Assembly: GCA_002633025.1 (NCBI GenBank)
Contig: NMRB01000497.1
Coordinates: 124,211-188,210, forward strand
DNA length: 64,000 nt
From: Notospermus geniculatus
Lineage: Eukaryota > Nemertea > Pilidiophora > Heteronemertea > Lineidae
Direction of reading: 5' to 3'
Each line of letters starts with the position of its first letter. The first letter of the stretch is position 1. Positions 21,147 to 32,555 of this stretch are shown piece by piece. A program made the translations under genes and the position numbers. The notes beneath the pieces are model-generated. The model ran no database searches, was not told where the DNA came from, and worked only from the letters and a program-made list of their open reading frames with translations.

Positions 21147-21613
21147 TCTGCCTCGTGTTTTGGCAGCAAATTGTTCCGATTTTCCCCTGTTTTACAACTA
21201 TTCGCATAGCTCATCCTTGTTCGCTCTTAGATACTCGAGCACGGTGCGTGTTTCTTCCCGAGGTGAGGTCGGACAGGGTCTTCAATCAGAAAGTCAAGAT
21301 GCAAGAGTACGGATGCACGCAATAAGCTATGGAGGGGCTGGCTGAACATCCGCCATTCAAGAGTAAATCGACCAATCAGAGTGCTTGTGACATACGCGTC
21401 ATGATCATGTGACCGGGCTAGAAGCGACGGAGCCATTTTTGAGCGTCAATACAACGAAGTCCACACTGCACAGAAAAGACAGTATGGGCCCATCTCGCTA
21501 GCCCAGAAGTATGGCGTTCCGTGTTTTCGGTTTGCTCCACTTGTACCTCTGGCTTCATATGCCCTCAAGAACAAACCGGTTTACACCTTAAAAATCATAA
21601 TTTTTCCAACAAG
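21147..21613 (+). repeat. Direct repeat, right copy
   Basis: Matches 19087-19554 with scattered substitutions and then continues into unique sequence. The pair brackets the gap and the satellite. It could be a tandem duplication, or two haplotypes placed in series by the assembler. Confidence 0.93.
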
Positions 21614-23905
21614 TTTAGAAATGTACCAAAACGCCAAAACTACCATGATTTTGAAACTGTGGCCATTAAAATAATGTTTTGTGTTGCACTTTTTGCGGCG
21701 AATTACACGTATGGCTGTGCTTCGGTATATCGCCGTTCCTGCAGAAATAGTTTCCATTTTAGAAGCAACTGAATCGATGGGCCAATCAGCTTTGTCGAAT
21801 TTGATCACGTGATTTTGTGAGGTAAACATAACCATGTGCAACCATGGAGACAGCCATCTTGAATGACGTCATTCCTACACGAAAAGAAGTACGGTGCACT
21901 GACGTTCAAAGGCAGAGTCAGTCAGGTGAAACCGTCTGACCTCTGCGTTGGAGATTGAGTATGGGTATCAAAATACAGGGGGCAGGGTGGGATGGTGGAG
22001 CTCAGTGATCTGACGTGACTAGATGACGTCAAAGTGAGGTAACCCGAAATGTACGGAGTAAAAGTGCACGATATTTCAAACTAATTAATGAACACGTGCT
22101 TCGCTGTTGTCACTTGATACACGTCTAACCTTGTGCATTAAATCACTTACGGCAATAAGTCATGGAGAAGGCGCTCTGTCCTGACATCAGCATAACATGT
22201 CAGATGGATATCAGCTGAAGAATGCAACATTTAACTCAATTACCCTTCGAAGTATTGCTTCTGGTTGAGGGTAATATACGAGGCGGTTCGTGCACCGTAA
22301 ACTGTGACTGAATAGCGAATAGCGATGTCACTCCATCAAGTCTTACTGCGGTCTCGGAGGCAGCCAAAGCCATTTTGGTTCCAGAATCCGCCGCTAGGGC
22401 TAGAAGGCTTCGGTATTGGCTGCCATTTTATTGCTGACGTCATTTTAGGATTCCATTTTCCCATAGAATTTCATTCTCCCCCCGTCTAATAAAACGGCGA
22501 TGATCTTGAGCTTTTGTTGCAGATCTGCAACACACATACAAAAATTCTCATCAAGAAACTTCTTCGGTGTTGCCATTCCGCGCGACGGCACGTTCGATGA
22601 TACTAGTATTTAGCACCCACGTGGCGAGAGGCATTTGGTGATATCAACATGACAAAATCGTCCTTAAAACGGACATGTTTGCATTACCCCATGGCTTTGG
22701 CTGAATAAAAAAATACCTGCCGCGCTGCGGCAGATGAAGTTCAAAAGTCGAGGTCCTTCATCAAACACCTCTCTCAGACCACCATTACCCCAAATACCTC
22801 CCAGGTGTCGCTGTCATTCGAATGAAAGCCGTCGAGCTGGAAGGATGGCGAGTGCTCCGCAGGTTTAGAGTTTTGTAACTGCGGCCGGGAAGAAGATTAT
22901 ACATAACGTGATATACAATTGCGTAACTGACTGGCCAATCAGAAGCTTCGCTGCGTTGAACAGTGACCAATCAAAATCGTACCTGCTACATCTGGGCCTC
23001 GCAGGTTTGCGTTTTGGTAAAAAAGCATTGTCATATACAAAAGTGCAAACAACCACTCTAACGACTGCGTACGCCAATGGGATCGAACTGTCTGAGTCAT
23101 CTGGGTGCCTGGATGTTTTCTATGCAATCCACAATGCACAAAACTAATGTTTATTTCAACACATGGATGGATGTACATCAACCTAATAAGTGAATATACA
23201 TGCAGATGGCATCAGCAAAAGTAGCCAAATGGAAAACGTTATTATATTATTGAATTATGATAGTTTTGCCCGAATATAAACATATCACAAGACATCAACC
23301 TACTTATCTTCAATAATTCACTGCTTAGTTATGTTATCATGGGGTTATTGGGGTGGCTTGTTTCAAATATGACATGACATTTTTTCATATCTGTAGCTTT
23401 GTCGGTTTACATCATGGAGGAAATAATTGAGTCTTGAGTCATTTATTTTTCCATTGTACACTTGACTCCTTAACCTCCTCATCAGCCGTGGTAAAAATAA
23501 CCCTCCTACCATCACAATAAAACCACAATACAGGTTCTTCACGTGACGTCACACCCTAATTAGCATAGAATTCATAGGAACTGGTGCGGCCATATTGGCC
23601 GTCAGTGTCAATGGGGTTTACTGAAAGAAATCAGATTTTAACTGGAATATTTTCCAAACTACCATTCTTATCATTTCAGTTTCTTAATATATGATTTGTC
23701 AATTAAAATCACATGTTCTACAGCAGTCCGATGATTGAATGACACCTGTCTGTTGTAAAAACAGACAATTAGTGCTGAATTACATAGAGTTGTATCGTGC
23801 ATTACTGACGGCCACATGGCTAATTATGTATTAATTAGCTCATTAGCATTGAGTTGTGACGTCGGTGAGGAACCTCTATAAGGATCCCAGCTCATTCACT
23901 TCTGG
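21614..23905. other. Unrecognised DNA with CCAATCA words and a possible foldback
   Basis: CCAATCAG words occur at about 21780, 22933 and 22967. TGACGTCA-like words occur near 22024, 22437, 23544 and 23859. Between about 23540 and 23870 the ends (CACGTGACGTCACA and its loose inverse) hint at an old TIR element, but pairing is too weak to call. No gene supported. Confidence 0.4.
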
Positions 23906-23990
23906 GATCTCTACTAGAAAGTGCCTGAGGAAGACCCCTGAGGGTCGAAAATTTGCGAAATTCAGACGACGTGACTTATACTTGTTACTT
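23906..23990 (+). repeat. Dispersed repeat with hammerhead-like core, copy 1
   Basis: ACTAGAAAGTGCCTGAGGAA leads into a stem GACCC/GGGTC and then GAAAATTTGCGAAATTC. The inverse complement recurs at 57375-57490. The order CTGAGGA, stem, GAAA, AATTT/AAATT stem resembles a hammerhead ribozyme core (CUGANGA...GAAA), but an extra A precedes stem II and stem I is not convincing. Confidence 0.6.
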
Positions 23991-24297
23991 CTCCTTTACC
24001 ATCAACTTGTACTATTCATGATTTTTAAATTGCCGAGTAATACGTTTAGATAATCTTAGAGAAATAATCTTCACTGGAATGAGATAACTTGGTCTACAGA
24101 GAAAACAACTACAAAAACAAAGCAATAACGCTACTCTAGCAACACGATACGTTTTTATGTTTTGAAATCAGTTGTGGTTGATACGCTTATTGAATTAAGC
24201 ATTACTTGGCATTAATATTTTCGTACAGTTGTTGGAAACCGCAATCCGCTTTGTTTTTTCTTGGATGTGCTCACTGTATCATTCATGACGGAATATT

Positions 24298-24437
24298 TGT
24301 CAAGATTTGTAACGATATCATAGGCAAATACTCTTCTCAGCGGAGAAGAGTATTTGCCTTTTTTGTCAGGATTTGTAACGATATTATTTTTATAGGCAAA
24401 TACTCCTCTCCGCGGAGAAGAGTATTTGCGGAGAAGA
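24298..24437. repeat. Duplicated hairpin (AGGCAAATACTCTTCTC)
   Basis: Two direct units of about 72-75 bp, each with AGATTTGTAACGATAT or AGGATTTGTAACGATAT, then the palindrome AGGCAAATACTCTTCTC...GAGAAGAGTATTTGCC. The second hairpin has CTCCGCGGAG at its centre and a further partial repeat of GCGGAGAAGAG. Confidence 0.9.
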
Positions 24438-26794
24438 GCATTTTTCGCGATGATTGCAATGATCAACAAATCCTCCCCTACGCACTTATTTGAAGTGGGC
24501 TTAGCCTGAATATTACTGTATGGCTCTTAGATGCGAAAGTATCTAGTATTTCTTCGACTCAATCGATAAAAGAATCACCAAGAAACTGATTTACGATTGA
24601 GTACCTTGAATTTTTTGGCAAATTATTCCATCATCGACGTGTGGTCATTGCCAGTTAACCAGCAAAAGTTTGTGTTAAACATAAGATCACATTCTTCTAC
24701 TGCTCTAGTATGCAAATTAGCATCCTTCCGCTGAGTGTGTAGTTCCTAATCGATCGGGCGCGCTGTTTGCTCACATAGGTATGATGGAAGATTTGAAGTT
24801 TATTTTGTCAATAAATGACGCGAGAGCTACACCAGGTTACTCAAGGATAGGTGAAGTATCGGTATTGCAACCACACAAGATGGTGTCCCGAGCAATGTTT
24901 GGGTCAATGCTCCATAACATCACCACGGAGCCGGGAAGCACTGAACGCAGCATTTCAAATTTGCTGCTGCAGCCAATCAGGAACAAGGTGTGTACTGACC
25001 AATAGGAAGGTGCGTGGCGAATCAATCAAGGACGAATCAGTGGACGCATTCAGCTGTATCGACCAAACATAGGCCTACGCTTCGCATTGACCAATCAGAG
25101 ACTTCGTTGTATTGAGTAGGTCATTCCATACTTTACAGGACCAAAAAGTTGCCATTGAAAGGCAATTGAGCCTTTTATTCAAAATCTCACGACAATTGAA
25201 CTGCTCACACATAGTTATCTCATTTTTTCCTTTGATAAATTTGATTCCAAACTTTTTTCTAATAATTGTGCGGTAGGTATAGGCCTACTGTGAAAGGCCA
25301 GGGGTGTCACCCAGTCGTTCAGGCTTCACAATTACACCTTACAAGAAATGTCTCCCAAAAGTAACAGAATCCCTGTGAACGCCGGTTGTTTTGGCACCAA
25401 ATGTTTAGTCCCATATCTGTAACATAAACTGCTTATTAACTGAAATACACTCGACATGCAAACAATAGAATTGATCTAATTAGAATGTAAATCGGGGCCC
25501 ATTATCGAAAGTATTTAAAGTATGGTTTTTATTTTGTCGCTATTCCACCTACGGCTTGAATTCAGTTCAGAAATATAAATTGTGTATTGTATATACATGT
25601 ACGTGTATACGTTTGTAATTTGTAAAAAAAAATATATATATGTAATTTTGGCATCATTCCGAGATATCACCTTTAATTCCACCCACGGATTGTTATTAAG
25701 GGGCAGCAACGTCAGCGGCCATATGAGCCTTGTTGGTGTCCCTGACCACAAAGTATGAAATACTGTATCATTTTTTTCTGTGTTGGTCAAATAAATTATA
25801 TCACGTCATCATCATATCATATCATTGAACTACCCCCATAGCTTCACTTCACCTTGTAACCGCCCATCAAGGCCTACCTAACCTTTCCAGAAACCTTTCT
25901 CGGGAACACGTATTTGTACACCAAGATCTAAGTCACGATACCGAGGGTAAAATAACCATAGGGTGTACTCGATACAAGTCAGATCTTTATCTGACACTCA
26001 ATTAGGGGTATTTTAGGTGATTTATGTTTTCATTCTCGTCTAAGTCCTCTGTTGCTGCAGTATCGGTTACACTTTGCATTCCTAGAGAGGATCTCTGTAT
26101 TTTCCTTTCATCCGGGTCTTATCTCGTGCATCGAGACCCTGAAAACTTTTGTACACAAGGATAGACTAGTTCCCGATCTCGCCGCTAGGATAGTCCTGGG
26201 GTGAGATCAGGAACCAATCAACGGTCTAAGACGGATGCTGATTGGTTATTCTATATCACGTGACGCCTAACGCTCGTTTGATTTGCTGGACGCCCGCCGT
26301 ACGCAGTAAAGCTTTGACGTCACCATCCTCTCGGTAGGCCTACGCTCTTCATATTAACTGGTTGAGGAATGATGACGCGGCTAGGCCCACGTGGGATCCA
26401 CGATTGGTAAAAAACAACCGCGAGTACACAAATCAGGTAAAAAGGCGGCCATTTCAGCAGTGATAAGTTCGTGTTACCATTCCAACAATCGGCATGTTTA
26501 TCATCCGATGTCAGACCAACTATCCATGATTAGGGGAATTGATTTCCACTCGGTGACTTGGCACATGTTTTTGTTTCTAAGCAAATATTTAGCTTACAGT
26601 GATTTGTAGTTATTAATCAAGCTCTTGTGACCAAAAGAACAGTGTAAACCTCGTACATTATGAACTACCGCAAACGATGTCAAAATTCTGTATGTCCTTC
26701 TGGCAAAAATAGCTAGGCCCTAATTGTCTATTAATTATCTATTTTTGCTTCTAGTCTGTTTTCGTCTGTGTGACTCTAGCTTACCATGAATTAA
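24438..26794. other. Unrecognised DNA
   Basis: Notable only for clustered CCAATCA words (about 24970, 25090, 26213) and a TACATGTACGTGTATAC tract near 25592. No gene or transposon end is supported. Confidence 0.4.
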
Positions 26795-27457
26795 AGGGAC
26801 ATTATCATTAGCGAATTAATGTAGCCCGATCCTTTCAATCAACTTCATTATTACAAATTTTGCAGTTGAACCACCTTTCTTACGTTAGCTAACATTAATG
26901 TTGGCTAATTTGTACCTCAGGTTTAGCGCCGATGGAGGCAGCCATTGCGTAATGCGATATGACGTAGCTCCGGCTCACTTGTTTACGCCACGGTGACGCC
27001 ACGACGTCACTCATCGGCCTTTAACCTCAGATTTGTGCAAAAAATGGTAGAAATGGCATCCGATTTCTGATCAGCTTTTTTACTGTGTCTCCAAATTGTT
27101 CTGCCTGCAGGTCCCTCACGTAGCCTTCGTCACTGAAATGGTTACTGCACAAGCGATATTTGTCGCCATTTCTGCCTCGCTCCACCACGTCCACTGCTCT
27201 AACGACGTGACGTGACTACGGTCATGACGCGGCGGTGAGCCGGTGCTACGTCATAATGTCGCGAGATTTATTGCGAGGCCTGGAAAAAAGCGTCTGCAAC
27301 CAGGAGAATGGCTGCCCCCACTCCAGGAAAACAACCTTATTCAAAGTCAATTTTTTCAGTGGTGTGTTGGGGAATTGTCTTGTACTTTGTATTATCACTA
27401 CAAATGAACCATGCGGAATGTACTTAGGTCACGTTTAAACGCTATGGTAATGTTCCT
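26795..27457. mobile_element. piggyBac-like MITE, TTAA target, 663 bp
   Basis: Left end AGGGACATTATCATTAGCG and right end CGCTATGGTAATGTTCCT are inverted. TTAA lies directly outside both (26791-26794 and 27458-27461). A second inner inverted pair (TGACGTAGCTCCGGCTCAC and GTGAGCCGGTGCTACGTCA) lies within. TTAA targeting is characteristic of piggyBac transposases. The interior shows no transposase. Confidence 0.75.
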
Positions 27458-27572
27458 TTAAAGGTTGCTTTTTGGTAAACGTTTGGTTTGGTTCACCTAT
27501 TGGTGTTCGGGGCTCAATCGCTAGGCCTATATGCACGAGGCAATGAAGTGATTGGCTACTGCTTGGTATCTC

Positions 27573-27745
27573 CCGGTGTAACGTCTGTAAGTGTTTCCAT
27601 ATGCCAGTGTTCCCCTTTATTGTTTTGGAAACGCAGACAGATCGACAGGTTTCTGTTTGTGTCACACGTTGTAAAGTCACAACGACGCTTATTCTGTCAG
27701 TAGAGGAACTCTCACACATCTTGGGAAATATTGTACTTCGTCTCA
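27573..27745 (+). mobile_element. MITE family T, copy 1
   Basis: Starts CCGGTGTAACGTCTGTAAGT and contains TTGTTTTGGAAACGCAGACA and CGCTTATTCTGTCAGTAGAG. Relatives: 39540-39717, 45765-45940, 50315-50887 and 57610-57752. This is a diverged copy whose right end is eroded. Confidence 0.75.
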
Positions 27746-27969
27746 TCCATGCTAACGTAGGGGCTCTGATAGCTTGGTTATTAGCCTTCGTTACTTTCTC
27801 AAGCAAATCATTTTGGACTCGAAGAGTTGGTGTTTTAGCGGCCTAATTAGCAACAACTGTTGATATAAGTTCCAGTACAAACTGACCATAATTAAAGCTG
27901 AACCGCCAGACTTCTCGTGCTTATTATATTCACTACATTCTCAACGTAGGTATCACCAGGCTACATGCA

Positions 27970-28360
27970 CCTTAGCCATGTTAGCCCGGGTCATATGGGA
28001 TTTCATTCCCCGCGGCTCTTGACGTCCGTCGCAAGGGACAGTAAGCCGTGGTGTCTTGTACATGTAACTTGTTTCTTTGCAAGGGCATGTAAAAGACCCC
28101 ATCCAAGTGAGGAACACGAAAAGCTTGAGATGGCCTCTTCCGTACTTACCAGGGCCAATAATAGGGAGGTTTAGAAATCAAACGATAAACGTAAACGTTA
28201 ACGACAACGACAACGTTATTTTTGTTCCGAAAGTGCAATATAAAATCTGGTTAACGTGTAGTATGAAAAATAACGTTGTCGTAAAATTTACGTTTATCGT
28301 TTGATTTCTAAACCTCGCTAATGCTATGGCTTCGGCCCTGACGGAAAAATCTAATACATT
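27970..28360 (+). mobile_element. tRNA-derived SINE, 5'-truncated and interrupted
   Basis: Matches 59685-59895: GACGTCCGTCGCAAGGGACA, AGTAAGCCGTGGTGTCTTGT, CCATCCAAGTGAGGAACACG, GAGATGGCCTCTTCCGTACT, then, after a MITE, GCTATGGCTTCGGCCCTGAC. The tRNA head is absent. Confidence 0.85.
28163..28318. mobile_element. MITE family K (AGGTTTAGAAATCAAACG ends), inserted in SINE
   Basis: Arms AGGTTTAGAAATCAAACG and CGTTTGATTTCTAAACCT. TAAT flanks both ends (28159-28162 and 28319-28322). The SINE at 59.8 kb shows the unbroken site CCAATAATGCTATGG. A 3-bp AAT duplication is equally consistent. The second copy is at 55954-56088. Confidence 0.88.
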
Positions 28361-28893
28361 CAAATATAAACACCAGGCACTTCGCACTTCAGCTTTCTCC
28401 AGAAGTCTGTGGCTACAAGTGCTCTGCGGTCTTCTTTATAACGAACTCATATTCAGTTGCAACCCCAAACAACTGGCTTTTTTCCTCCACCGTATCAAAT
28501 CACATCCTATAAGTGTGACTTGAAAACACAAGTGTTGGTCCTAACTCATCAACACCGATGCACCGCAATTTACATTCCTTCAATGCTCTTAGCAACGTAC
28601 CGGAAAGTTTTAGCCAGAAGATGGAAGAATTCTTTGGTTAAAGTAGCTTTCCTCCAGTGTTACATGTAATTTTGTACTAATTTTCCGCCGAATACCACTG
28701 ATAATAAAACTGCAATTGGTCCACTAATCTAATACAGTTACTGGAATATAATCTGGAAAATGGAGGGTATAGGTGGGATGGGATATTCTATATTTCAAAT
28801 AGACAACCCCTAGAGACGAAATCTCGTATAGCTTATAGAGTGAGTCGGTTAACCCTGTGAACCTGATGCATGTCCTTCAGGGCCGTATTTAGC
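28361..28893. other. Unrecognised spacer
   Basis: I see nothing I can support in this stretch. Confidence 0.4.
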
Positions 28894-28907
28894 GGGGGGG
28901 GGGGGGN
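28894..28907. repeat. Poly-G run ending in single N
   Basis: A run of G ends at the N at 28907, so the run length and the join are uncertain. Confidence 0.9.
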
Positions 28908-28930
28908 TCATATTTGAAGTATGAGTGAGA

Positions 28931-30155
28931 ATACTTCATTTGGTTGAACTCTTTTTTATTGCTGACCTAATGGGGTTTCTGCCGAAACAGCGCTCAATGA
29001 GGACCCTAGCCCACTGCGTCAATAGGTGTCACTAGTTGTTAAAACTATTGAAATGAAAGTGCCATCCCGGTCCTGATCAATTTCCCCCACAAAAGGCGTC
29101 TATTGTATTGGACCTGGTTTCGGTGTGCTGCCCTCTATCGTAGCAAAGATCCCCATTCCAGTGCTTGTAACACTTTGTGTTACAAGACGACACAGGATAC
29201 ATGATTCGGTCTCATTACCTCCTTTTTGTAGTAGAGGACCTCAGAGGGTCCACGCACCAGTAGATGGAGTGCCAACTGATGTAACTAATGCCAATACAGA
29301 CAACACGAGATGGCACTTACAGTCGGTGAGGGATTGATTTTGACCCTTGAACAAAACTAACATTGTCAAACATGATTACGAGAAAGAAAACGGTAATATG
29401 ATGTATAAGATGAAGTATCATGAAGAATACTTCATTTGGTTGGACTCTTTTTTATTGCTGACCTAATGGAGTTTCTGAAGAAACAGACCTCAATTCCAGA
29501 GCTTGTAACACAAAGTTACACTTGTTAAAAGTGCCTTTCCCAAGAAGACACAGGATACCATCACTGATTCGGTCTCATCACCTCCTTTTTGTACTGAAGA
29601 ACCTCAGAGGGTCCACGCACCAGTAGATGGAGTGCCAACTGATGTAACCAATGCCACCACCTACAGTCGGTGAGGGATTGATTTTGACCCTTGAACAAAA
29701 CTAACATTGTCAAACATGATTACGAGAAAGAAAACGGTAATATGATGTATAAGATGAAGTATCATAAAGTATCATACTTCATTTGGTTGGACTCTTTTTT
29801 ATTGCTGACCTAATGGAGTTTCTGCACAAAAAACAGACCTCAGTTCCAGGGCTTGTAACACAAAGTTACAGTTGTTAAAATGCCTTTCCCAAGAAGACAC
29901 AGGATACCATCACTGATTCGGTCTTATTACCTCCTTTTTGTAGTGAAGGACTACTCAGAGGGTCCACGCACCAGTAGATGGAGTGCCATCTGATGTAACT
30001 AATGCCAATACAGACAACACGATGCCACTTACAGTCGGCGAGGGTTTGATTTTGACCCTTGAACGAAATAACATTGCCAAGATTATGAAAAAGAAAACTG
30101 TAATATGATGTATAAGTATCGATGTACATGTAGGGTTGGTAATCAGTGCATTCTT
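28931..30155 (+). repeat. Threefold tandem block, about 350 bp spacing
   Basis: Units begin at ATACTTCATTTGGTTG (28931, 29427, 29774). They share TTTTTTATTGCTGACCTAAT, CACAGGATAC, CCTCAGAGGGTCCACGCACC, GTAGATGGAGTGCCA and GATTTTGACCCTTGAAC. The first unit is longer because it carries the element at 28985-29150. No coding signal. Confidence 0.92.
28985..29150 (-). repeat. Dispersed element shared with 55.3 kb
   Basis: Inverse complement of 55285-55440: CTCAATGAGGACCCTAGCCC, CAATAGGTGTCACTAG, CCCGGTCCTGATCAATTTCC and GGTGTGCTGCCCTCTATCGT. It is present only in the first of the three tandem units, so it is an insertion. Confidence 0.85.
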
Positions 30156-30539
30156 TAAAGCATTGCATTCCACACCATAAATCACAGGTCCTGGCATGCC
30201 TGATATTTACGATGAAAAAAGACGATTATGCAAAATGGTCAACAAAGTGGCACACTAGATTCGGTGAGATATGGCCTTATGTATATTGACCATAATTATA
30301 TCTGACCCTTTCATGGTTTACCTTTAACACTTTGCTGCCAAAGGCATGGCGTGAAGGAATGGTAATGCTGTTTTAGGTCACGTACGCCGTATTTACTTGC
30401 ATTATTTTCGGCTATGCACTCGTTCGTGCGCACACGTCATCGTCAATGCTGTTTTCTCATTTGACCAATTGCACTGACGATATTCGGCGTATGATCGTAA
30501 ACGCCATTCCCCATTGGCTAATTTGAAGCACTGGCACGC
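30156..30539. other. Unrecognised spacer
   Basis: No supported feature. Confidence 0.4.
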
Positions 30540-30990
30540 GGACGCGATAATCGTGAATTCTCATTGGTCGAATCCATGAATCAGGTCCTGTTCGGGTTCA
30601 ACCGTTCTACTCGAAAAACAAAACCCAACGGAAAAAATAAAAGAAAATACATGGAGTTATTCGGCTTAGGCTCATTAGTTTGGCCTCTGGTTGTTTCGGA
30701 GTGGAACTACCTCCTGGCAAATGGTGTTTACCATGAGAGTAATTAGGATTCATTAGACAGANGGCACGCGGACGCGATAATCGTGGATTCTCATTGGTCG
30801 AATCCATGAATCAAATCCTGTTCGGGTTCAACTGTTCTACTCGGAAAACAAAAGCCAAAGGAAAAAATAAAAGAAAATACATGGAGTTATTCGGCTTAGG
30901 CTCATTAGTTTGGCCTCTGGTTGTTTCGGAGTGGAACTACCTCCTGGCAAATGGTGTTTACCATGAGAGTAATTAGGATTCATTAGGCAG
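30540..30990 (+). repeat. Two near-identical 220-bp copies separated by an N
   Basis: 30536-30761 and 30763-30988 both run from GGCACGCGGACGCGATAATC to AATTAGGATTCATTAG with a few substitutions. The single N at 30762 lies exactly between them, so unmerged overlapping contig ends explain this better than a true duplication. Confidence 0.93.
30762..30762. other. Single-N scaffold join
   Basis: Separates the two copies described at 30540-30990. Confidence 0.95.
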
Positions 30991-32555
30991 AAAAAGGTTG
31001 GTAAGTGAATACGAAATAGACATAAAGCACCAGTGGTCCTGGGGAGATGATATACAGTTTTTCTCTACTTCTTATGTACAGTTTTGTTAATGTAGAGCAC
31101 TTTACTCTACTTTGTACACGTACTTTCACTTCCAAAGGCAACAAATAGGTTCTACCGACAAAGTACTTCACCCTAGCTTTTCGGTTGTAAAATATCGCTC
31201 TCTGAAACAGCGGTTTCAGGTCTGACTGAACTAACAAATGATTGCAAACTATTCGCCAAGATTGATAACAAAAGGTGTCTTTTCGGATTACCGAATCGTT
31301 ATTCGGGACTAGGCCTATATCATGTTGATGGGCCAAAATGAGGAGGGATATCTACGATACCTAGTTTGTGGTACGTCATGCTCAAGGTCAAGGTCACGCG
31401 CTGCCCGCAGCAAATATGTGACGCATCTTGACTGACATTGTATCACATTGCATTTGTTAAATGACCTAACTGCTTCTTTTACAAACTATGAAAGAATCTC
31501 CGATACATCAGTTATTAGGGGCCTACCTTTTTCACCCCATCTTCGCCAAAAACAGCATCATCATGACCACATACCTGAGAGGTAATCAGATCTTCTCTGA
31601 TTTCTACGCACGCGACGGGCCAGGAATTCGACCAGGCCGGGCATTTTTTGGCCAATTTTCCCGCGTGTAATGTCAAGAGGTAAATAAAACTTGGACCTAA
31701 AATAGCAGCCAATTGTATCAAATGTCGTAGGAAAACATCGATTATTGGCTTTAAAACAATTTTTCAGATTTCTGATGGAAGAGAAAGTCACAGAATTAGA
31801 TTCATTGAGATTCTCGGTCGTTGTGTATTTTTGCCCTGAACATTTTGTAACTAGCTTTTTAACCGATGCTGAACATTTTTTTCTTGTCTGGGAATTGGCA
31901 AAATCGGATTCGTTTACCGGTCGAAACATACTTGAGGAATTCCGAAGTTCAGAATCTTTACAAGCTGCGATAGACCACCGACTTTTACCGAAAAGATATT
32001 ATTTCTTTGTCTATTTGGAATGAGGCAGGCAGCCTGCCACTTCTGGACCCTTGTACTAAAGGCCTGTCTACACCATCAACATTTTCAAAACATTTCTGCG
32101 ACAAAACATTTTGAAAACTGTTTTGGAAATGTTGCGGCTCGTTTTTGGGTTGGTCTACACTCTGCAACATTATCAAAACATGTTATCTACGGATGTAATC
32201 CGCAAAAATACAAAATTTGTAATTTTGAAATAATGAATTTCGTGGGCCACGAAATTATTTTTAGTATCATTTTACTGCCGCGACTTATTCCCTTTAACAA
32301 CAGGAAACACGTGAAATAATTCGAATTCATCTGTCCAATAATTTATCTTCTGACCACATACTTATCAACAGACAACATCCTGTCCAACAAAATAATACAT
32401 TATTTACTCTCGCTTCTGTGAATGACCAATCTATCAGCTCTGTTGACGAACATCACACTTAACGTGACAAACTGGCGTTTTAAATACTTTGCTATTTTGC
32501 ACCCAGACGCATATATCACGCCACGATGTGGGCTATCTTAATGGTTATGCTTCTA
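30991..32555 (+). repeat. 1.57-kb tandem duplication, copy 1
   Basis: Runs from AAAAAGGTTGGTAAGTGAAT to GGTTATGCTTCTAA. It contains a 92-codon forward open frame (31745-32023) kept open in copy 2. I do not recognise it, and conservation between recent copies is not evidence of coding. Also present are TCAAGGTCAAGGTCA (31382) and a palindrome AATTTCGTGGGCCACGAAATT-like near 32235. Confidence 0.95.
31382..31396 (+). promoter_or_regulatory. Overlapping nuclear-receptor monomer sites
   Basis: TCAAGGTCAAGGTCA holds two overlapping matches to the extended half-site TCAAGGTCA bound by ERR/SF-1 type orphan nuclear receptors. No promoter or gene start is visible nearby, so function is speculative. 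Confidence 0.3.

Noticed and set aside
19087-21613. LTR retrotransposon with two 467-bp LTRs
   Set aside because: No TG...CA ends, primer-binding site, polypurine tract or gag/pol sequence is visible, and the interior is satellite and gap.
23856-24053. Coding use of the repeat at 23.9 kb (RKCLRKTP peptide)
   Set aside because: The same peptide start occurs in the 57.4-kb copy, but the two lose frame within about ten codons, so conservation is at nucleotide level.
27435-27806. 123-codon minus-strand ORF
   Set aside because: It lies across a family T MITE and the end of a TTAA element.
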